A DNA stretch of 64,000 nt from Caprella mutica (Eukaryota > Arthropoda > Malacostraca > Amphipoda > Caprellidae). The notes under the pieces were generated by a model that was not told the DNA's origin, ran no database searches, and saw nothing but the letters and a program-made list of their open reading frames with translations. A program made the translations under genes and the position numbers. Below, piece by piece: positions 57,295 to 64,000 of the stretch. Within the stretch, counting starts at the first letter, position 1. Each line of letters begins with the position of its first letter. The stretch lies in NCBI GenBank assembly GCA_947561585.1, contig CANNZV010001178.1, positions 128,387 to 192,386 of the forward strand, read 5' to 3'.

Positions 57295-57938
57295 TACCGC
57301 CAGGTAAAGTGAGTTTCTGTCGCGATGTATTTTTGTCGCTGTTAGTACTTTGACACTAGTACCTTCACTTAATTTGGCGTATCCATGCTCAGCTCGAAGT
57401 TTGTGTTGCAGCTTGGATGATTGAGTTTATTTATGCGCACCGCTCGTTTTATACTCAGCTCGAATTTTCTCACCGGTCCTTAGAATATTAATGGTATTCT
57501 AGAACAGTTTTTATAGTTAACTGCTGTTAACTTGAAAAGTATCCTTTCACATGTCATGTGAATCTTTTCTGTTGCTTTTCCTTCCTTTTTTATGAAGTGC
57601 TGCAGGACTTCAGTATGTGAGTTGAAAGGGTGTGTTCTCCCATATGTGTTGGAAGAGTGTGTTCTCCCATCGGCATTGTAGAGTTGCTCCCGTAATGTCC
57701 TTTTATCGGAAGGAGTGTGATTGGCTAGTTCACTCGCATTACATTCAATGCTTACCTAGTGATTAACACTGTATAACACAAGGGTTTCATAGTTCTGGTT
57801 TTGTATCCTCTTTATCACTGGATACACTGTCTTTCCAACTTTCCTTTTACTTCTCTAAAATCTTTAAACCATTTATATTAAGTCAGTTCTTTTCGTTAAT
57901 AGATTCTAACCTCTTTTTTCCTCCCTCTTTTCTTCAAG
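57295..57938 (-). other. 5' leader of the LARD-like element
   Basis: Less AT-rich than the rest of the interior, no convincing frame. It would be the untranslated leader and packaging region on the minus strand. Confidence 0.4.
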
Positions 57939-57955
57939 ACCGTTTGAAGATGCCA
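57939..57955 (-). other. Primer binding site of the LARD-like element
   Basis: Minus-strand TGGCATCTTCAAACGGT, one base inside the LTR. It overlaps a short dyad (CTTCAA...TTGAAG). I cannot assign the tRNA from memory with confidence. Confidence 0.65.
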
Positions 57956-57956
57956 A

Positions 57957-59197
57957 TATTAAATTGCCCTTTTCCTATGGGATTGATAGTAAATTATCAC
58001 CTATTTTCTAAGTAGATGAGGCTTGTTAATAAACTTATCCCATAGGGCAAAATAAGTCTCCGGGTTCTTTAACAATTATTTGTATTTCTTAACTTGAAGA
58101 GACTTGGAGGTAATTGATTGAATTCTATTAAACTGACAAATGACTAAACGGTAAAAGTTTTTAGGAAGTAAATTAAACACAAGGAAGTTTTAAATGGGTG
58201 TACTTATATTAAAGTTCGAATAGTACAGAGTTCTAAGACTTACGCACAAGTCTTTAAATAACACAACACAAGTTTTAAATAAACTAGCGGTTGAGTAAAC
58301 TTAAGGGTTTTAAATAAACAAGGGTCTGAGTTGCCAACTCACGAAACCCGTGGATGGACAAGTCCGACCAGACTTTGTCCGACCAACCAGTCTTCAAGAG
58401 ACCGTCGCGAACTATGAACACTTTAGTTAGGTGCCAATTGTATTTAAAGGGTGAACTGGAGAGTCCAACCTTCCAGTGAGTGAATAAACTTCTGTTAAGG
58501 TACTGATAGTACTTTTCAAAGATGTTTTTCTACTCACTGCAGATAGAAATAACACACAATGCATTATTCAAATTTAACACGCTAGTGGTAATGGCTTTCT
58601 ATACGATTAACATATAGATCGATCAGATTTACTAATAGTTCATTTTAGTGAAACCTGATTTGCTAATAAACATCCAAATTTAAGCATACTATTTCAGAGT
58701 CCTGTTTAACCTAATACATGATCAGAAATGTTACAAGTTCCTAACTATTAATTGAGTATTTCAATTAGAATAATTGAAGTACTTACTTAATTCCTTTTAA
58801 ATTAATTAAGTATTAATTTCAATTCTATCTATAGAAAAAGAACTCAATATTCTAAGTTGTATAACTGATTTACAAAGTTCATGAAGTTATATAACTTAGT
58901 ACAAATTATAAAGTTATATTCTGAGTTACAAGTTATAGCTCTGGGTTACAAGTTATAAAGTTATGTTCTGAAGTTACAAGTTATATTAGCGGCTTACATC
59001 AAAGCTATTCGTTTATAATTATATTCGAGCTCCTAGCGAGAATAACATGACCATAAATTTAAATAGCATTTCCTTCTAATGAACAGTGTACAAGATTAAA
59101 AAGATTATGTCTGATTAAATGATTATCAAATTATAGAAATTGAAAGATTAAGTAAAGATACAAGTTCAGCGTATTAACAATCTTTCTATTGTTAATA
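57957..59197 (-). repeat. 5' LTR of the LARD-like element
   Basis: 1241 bp, essentially identical to 48205-49445, pointing to very recent insertion. Confidence 0.9.
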
Positions 59198-59202
59198 TAA
59201 AC

Positions 59203-59318
59203 AAAATTCGCCTGGATGCTTGGGAAGATGGGCAATTTTATGTAGCGAATACGATTTAAGAATTAAATATTTACCCGGTAAACTTAACCACTTCGCAGAC
59301 ACACTTTCACGACATTGA
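59203..59318 (+). pseudogene. pol: RNase H end of pol, copy 3, after the nested element
   Basis: Continues the RNase H frame of copy 3 (SPGCLGRWAILCSEYD, FADTLSRH) to TGA 59316-59318. It is separated from the 5' part by 11 kb. Confidence 0.9.
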
Positions 59319-59379
59319 GAGCAATCTTACAGAAAATGTTTATAATATAAATAGTATTCAAATCGAAGAACATCCTAAG

Positions 59380-60677
59380 ATGAATTGTCCATTGCCATGT
59401 GATATCAACGAATTAAAATCAGAGCAGCGCAAGGACGAATATTGTATTTTAATACGTAAATCTATTTTATCCAAAAAAATTGCTAAAGATAACCATGATC
59501 GCATACCGAAAAATTTATAAAATTCAAATTAATAAACAATCTAATTTTCTTTAACAGAAAGATATTTAGATCTAAAGTCGAATATAATTATATTGTTCCC
59601 TACATACCTAATTCATTAATAAATAAAACTATGGATAAATGCCATAACCACATATTAGCAGGTCACAAAGGTGCAGAAAGAACTTATAACTTATTCAAAA
59701 TTAATTTTTATAATATTAATGAGAAAACCTTAATCGATGAATATTGTTCGAAATGTGAATTGTGTATTAAATCTAAATCAATACCTAAGAAAGTACATCT
59801 AAAAGCATATCCCATACCACTAAAGCCTTTTACAACTGTTGCAATAGACTTACTTGGTCCTTTAACTTCAAGTGACGGATATAAATATATTTTAGTTTGT
59901 AAAGATTTTACAACGCGATTCGTTATATTGGCTCCAATAATGGATAAATCAGCAGCTTCAGTAGCCAACGCCTTACAAAAACACCTTTTTGCTAATTACG
60001 GTACACCAGTTACCTTAATATCTGATAACGGATCAGAATTTAGAAATGAGTTAATGGAGAAAATTGCTAAATTCTTTAATATAACTAAAGTAGAAATAAC
60101 ACCCTATCATCCTAATTCCAATGGTCTAGTTGAAAGAGTGAATAGAGAAATTTTAGTCCTATTAAGACTGTACACACAGACTGAAAATAATACATCTTGG
60201 CATCATTTTCTTCCAACTTTTCAACTTCAACTGAATTCAACATTCAATGAAACACTAGGGGAGACGCCATTCTTTGGTCTATTTGGATATGATAGTAATC
60301 ATGTAAGTTCAACAGAAGAAAAAATAAATTATAGCGACGATCAAGTGGAAAATCACTTGGCCCACCAGAGAAAAATTAGGAAATTCCTATGGGAAAATTT
60401 GAAAAATAATAATGAGAAGTCTATATCAACCTGTAATAAAAAAAGAAAACAAAAATTAATAGAAATTAATGATAGAGTGTTCGTGAAAACACCGATAAAA
60501 CCATCTAATAAAATGGATATGAAGATAGAAGGACCGTATGTGGTCACATCTAAAAAAGGGAATGGATACAATTTGAAGGATATTAATAGTTCAAAAACTT
60601 TGTTTCTGCATGCAGATTTTATAGTACCTTCTAATTATATGGCACATAATGTAAGAATAATGAGATCGAAAGTATAG
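59380..60677 (+). pseudogene. pol: Integrase of pol, copy 3 (frameshifted)
   Basis: A small deletion/substitution around 59517-59522 creates a TAA (59518-59520) in the N-terminal third. The frame is open again from ATG 59631 for 348 codons. HHCC and D,D-35-E residues are present, with the standard SDNG context at the second Asp, unlike copies 1 and 2. Confidence 0.9.
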
Positions 60678-61032
60678 AACTAGTGGATGAAACTTCTAAT
60701 GGTACATGATTAAATGTAGCAAAATCACTAACAGATGGCCACTGTTTAGTTGAATTGTATATTATTATTACTAAATGTAATTTAGTTTTTTGATTGTACT
60801 TAATGTAATAAAGATGAGCTCATATATGTATTAAAGTAGTATAGTATTTAATATACTTTATAAATAAATGATCATTGATAATCTAATTTCAAAAAAGAAA
60901 TGAAGGGAATTATGATAATAATGTAAATAAATAATTATAATGGGTATGAATATTTTTTTTTTTAGTAGTATACTGTATATTGTATTTTTAGTATTGTTGA
61001 TGGGTAAACTGATCATAATATTTATCTTCCAG
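60678..61032 (+). other. Intergenic region with env splice acceptor, copy 3
   Basis: As in the other copies; acceptor AG at 61031-61032. Confidence 0.6.
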
Positions 61033-62930
61033 TCGTACAATTCACCCTCATCCTGGCAACTTGCAACATTGCATGGGCTTACAACAGCAACCCGAATAAC
61101 AGTGTTCTGACGAATCACAAAGGAGTTCTACTTGACCAAGGTGGGGAATTAATTATAAGAGTTAACATACCTTATCAAAGGTTCATTTTGGATAATTTGA
61201 AAATACTTTTGACCACAGTTGGAGACAGCTTACCAGAATGGTATCATTCCAAATATACTTTTGAAGATTGGTGGAGTCACACCCTCTACCAACCGCTAAA
61301 TGGGTGGAATTATTATGAGGAGAAACCTAGTATTTCAATACAGCATAAAATATTCAATCTAAATAACCCATCAATAAGATATACTTATTTAACGATACGT
61401 AAAAATATTGCAAAAACGCTGAGGTTTGTCAATACGACAATATCGTATTTGAATAATTTCAATTTAATTGATCATGATCATAGTTCAATAATAAATACTT
61501 TTAACGAACTAAATATAACTATTTATGAGGAGGACCTTAACAGTAAATATTTTAGAGAAACTCTTGACAGGCAAAAACGTGGGTTGATGAATATATTTGG
61601 GGAAAGTTTTAAATTTCTTTTTGGAGTAGCAACAGAGAAAGATGTACAGGATATAAATAAAAAGATAAATGAAAATAATATGAATGTCCACCTGTCAAAA
61701 TACAAGATCACGGCTATTACCGCAAAAGTAAATGAATTATTTCGCTTTTCTAGTAAGTCTATCAAAATATTACAAAATAATTTAAATGAAATCATTAATA
61801 CTGAAACTCTGACGTCATATTTGACTCAATATCATAGAGTGTGGAATTCATTAGCAACCGAGGCACAATTTCTATACATTAATTCAATCATTTTGGAACA
61901 AACCATAAATAACTTACAAAACGGAATAATGATCCCAGACTTATTGAGAATGGATGAATTAAATAGCATTATTGAAGAAGGACAAAATGAATTTACAAAT
62001 TTAAGATTTCCAATTACAAACATTATTAAACAGAATTTCCATAAGTATCTAAAAATAGTAACCCTTGTACCAACGGAATCTAATTACCAATATTTATTGA
62101 AAATTTCATATGTCACACGAACAATGTACCAACTGTACGAACTGATAACTTTTCCTTCATTCACCATAAACAAATTACCCGTAATACCAGTGATAAAGAA
62201 ATTTGTTGCAGAGGCAATTGACAAAAGTAAAGTATTTCGAATCTACTCTAAAATTGGAACTTTCAAATCGTATACATGTGATAATGAAACGTACTTCTTA
62301 GACGATGGACCTTCTGAGAAGATATCAAGTTCGAATCATTGTGAAATAAAACTATTACAGAAAGTAGAACAACCAGAGATTTTAGAATTTTGTAATTATA
62401 CAGGAGTTCACCTTTCAGGTGGAATTTATAGTGTAAACCTAAATGGTTGGTTCATTTATTTTAATACGAATACCCCGGCAAATATTAATTGTAAAGGTAA
62501 AGAAATATTCGAAGATTTGTTTCACTATAACTACTTTCCACCATATTGCACCATAAAGACAAAAGAGAACACTTTTGGAGCTAGCATAAATCACTATATC
62601 ACATCAATTAATAACACAGGATTTCAACCTAAAATAACTAATTGGATATTACCAGAAATTAATTCAACAACACAGCATGAGTTATTCAGAATTAGAATTA
62701 ATATTACTTTATTGAAAAATTATAAGGAAGATATTGACAGTATTAGCACATTTTATCATTATAATATGATACACACAATGTCTAACTCGGTTGGTGTACT
62801 ACTTTTGATTTGCATGACCGTTTTATTGATTATATTATTTTGTAGAATATATAAAACTAAAAGATCTAATGATATTCCTACAATTAGAAATAATATCAAT
62901 CTAGAGACTATCTCTATGCACTCAATTTAA
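61033..62930 (+). CDS. env: env, copy 3, open
   Basis: An open env exon of the same length as copy 2, with a few substitutions (Glu to Gly in LNEWN, Thr to Asn in IRKTI, Asn to Ile near the C-terminal helix). The furin-type site, fusion-peptide-like stretch and transmembrane helix are kept. Its expression would require splicing across the nested 11-kb element. Confidence 0.85.
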
Positions 62931-64000
62931 TAGTATCTTCTTAAAGTAGATCTGTTGCAACTTTGGTCAAAGTATGTAAAAATAACCAAATTCTTTTTAA
63001 GTAAAATTATAAATAAATTAAAATTCCCCACCACGTCAGTAACTCAAATTAAAGTAAAGAAATGAGAAGATTTAAAATATTATGTATGTTTACTAATTAT
63101 TTTTCTTTTCCCTTCATGCATTACACACTTCGGAGACCGAGAGGACAGTATGAGAAAACAATACTGTTGCAGATGGTCCCAAAATAGCTACCTGCCTATA
63201 GCTCCTATCATTCAGATACCAGTCATACCACTAGATGTCACAAAGATTATTTAAGAAAATGAATAAAATAAAAATAATGAAACTTTAAAAGTTATAAATT
63301 TAAAGATTGTAAATTCATTGATATAGGATGTATGTATTAATTTGATAACATAAAATGATAGCTAATTAAATATTTGTATTATAAATTTGATATATACATG
63401 TATTTTCTTATTCTTGAAAAAGAAAAAAAAATGTAGTAAGAATAGTATTAATATTATTTTTATTGTAATTAATACACTTAAGTTAAATGTAAGTATCATA
63501 AATTTAGAGTGATATATGGATGATGGAAATAAATAATCAAATAAATATAAGAGGGAATAGTCCCTAGTTAAATTGAATGGTGAATATTAAAATAATAAAA
63601 TAAAATATTGAAATCACCCATGTATCGCTTAGGATAATTAATACTGTAATTTGTAGGTGAATATTTAAAGTAATTTATAGGTAGGACTAATTAATATTGT
63701 AACAGTAGGTAGGATTATTTAATATGTTTTTATAGGTAGGTACTCAATAAAGAAAAAAATTACACCTTTACACATTTTTATCACTACACAACATGGAAAA
63801 ACCCTATGAATGGAATTGAGTGAAGCGATCAATGAATGTGTGTGTGAATGAATAGGTAATCTAACAAATGAAACACAAAATATAAACCTTGACTACACTC
63901 ACAGACATTATCAACTGTAATAGGATTATTCGTTAACTTTATTTTAAGATTTAGTGGATTAATTTTGATATATTTTTAATGGGGATAATTTTGGTATTAA
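62931..64000 (+). other. 3' noncoding region, copy 3, cut by window end
   Basis: Matches the 3' region of copies 1 and 2. The window stops before the A/T tracts, polypurine tract and fourth LTR expected next. Confidence 0.8.
63062..63187 (+). CDS. Small 41-codon frame after env, copy 3
   Basis: Same as 32259-32384; no evidence of translation. Confidence 0.2.
   Translation: MRRFKILCMFTNYFSFPFMHYTLRRPRGQYEKTILLQMVPK

Larger units (their letters stand above)
48205..59197 (-). mobile_element. LARD-like non-autonomous LTR retrotransposon nested in copy 3
   Basis: Direct 1241-bp repeats (48205-49445 and 57957-59197) bound an 8511-bp interior. The whole is flanked by the 5-bp duplication TAAAC (48200-48204 and 59198-59202); the uninterrupted copies have a single TAAAC here. 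LTR ends are TATTAA...TTAATA, inverted but not TG...CA. Orientation is minus. Reading that strand, TGG (57955-57953) begins a primer site one base after the LTR, and GAAGGGGGGAGTGA (49459-49446) is a polypurine tract ending exactly at the other LTR. The interior has no gag, protease, RT, RNase H or integrase that I can recognise on either strand. It carries several tandem arrays instead. Confidence 0.85.
23431..64000 (+). mobile_element. Tandem array of three errantivirus-like endogenous retroviruses
   Basis: Three LTRs of exactly 554 bp (23431, 33328, 43237) alternate with bodies of 9343 bp, 9355 bp and a third body that is interrupted by another element and runs out of the window. The copies differ by few substitutions. 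Single LTRs separate the bodies, so the array arose by LTR-LTR recombination or unequal exchange rather than three independent insertions. It lies inside a LINE endonuclease. Gene order gag-PR-RT-RH-IN-env and env type place it with insect errantiviruses (Ty3/gypsy, Metaviridae). Confidence 0.9.

Noticed and set aside
48205..59197. Interpretation as a DNA transposon with long terminal repeats
   Set aside because: The repeats are direct, not inverted, and a primer site and polypurine tract lie at the expected places on the minus strand.

Overview
The window is AT-rich eukaryotic DNA, most likely from an arthropod and probably an insect. Reasons: introns with GT-AG borders; P-like, hAT-like and jockey/CR1-like transposons; and an env-bearing Ty3/gypsy retrovirus of the errantivirus type whose envelope looks like a baculovirus F protein. 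Species is inference. Only one host gene is supported: two exons of a secreted F5/8 type C (discoidin)-like protein at 373-3279. Almost everything else is mobile DNA, often nested.

Region 3.9-16.5 kb is a graveyard of DNA transposons. A P-element-like transposon (5033-7712, 71-bp terminal inverted repeats, 7-bp target duplication) carries a broken THAP/P transposase and was itself hit by a LINE with an RNase H domain. It sits inside a pair of inverted 16-bp minisatellites. Next come a divergent LTR relic (8196-8995), an inverted-minisatellite element with a 9-bp duplication (10072-11204), and two hAT-type non-autonomous elements with 8-bp duplications (12546-13886 and 15587-16507).

Region 17.0-23.4 kb holds two minus-strand retroelements. 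One (about 16984-20330) has an unusual reverse transcriptase/RNase H that does not look like Ty3, Copia or BEL, with small gag-like and proline-rich upstream frames, all decayed. The other is a jockey/CR1-type LINE with an endonuclease, an internally deleted RT and a TTTA-repeat tail. Its endonuclease is cut by the retrovirus array.

From 23431 to the window end lies a tandem array of three nearly identical errantivirus-like proviruses that share LTRs (LTR-body-LTR-body-LTR-body). Each has a 554-bp LTR, a tRNA primer site, a 15-bp repeat array in the leader, gag, protease, RT/RNase H, integrase, env reached by a predicted splice, a 1.2-kb 3' noncoding region and a polypurine tract. Gag, protease and RT lie in one frame, separated by single stop codons; integrase is shifted. 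Copy 1 has nonsense codons in gag and env. Copy 2 is the least damaged. Copy 3 is split by a 10,993-bp LTR element in opposite orientation (48205-59197, 1241-bp LTRs, TAAAC duplication). Its 8.5-kb interior has no recognisable retroviral genes, so it resembles a large non-autonomous (LARD-like) retrotransposon, and the relic at 8.2-9.0 kb belongs to its LTR family. The main candidates for something undescribed are this LARD-like element, the divergent RT element, and the expression layout of the retrovirus.
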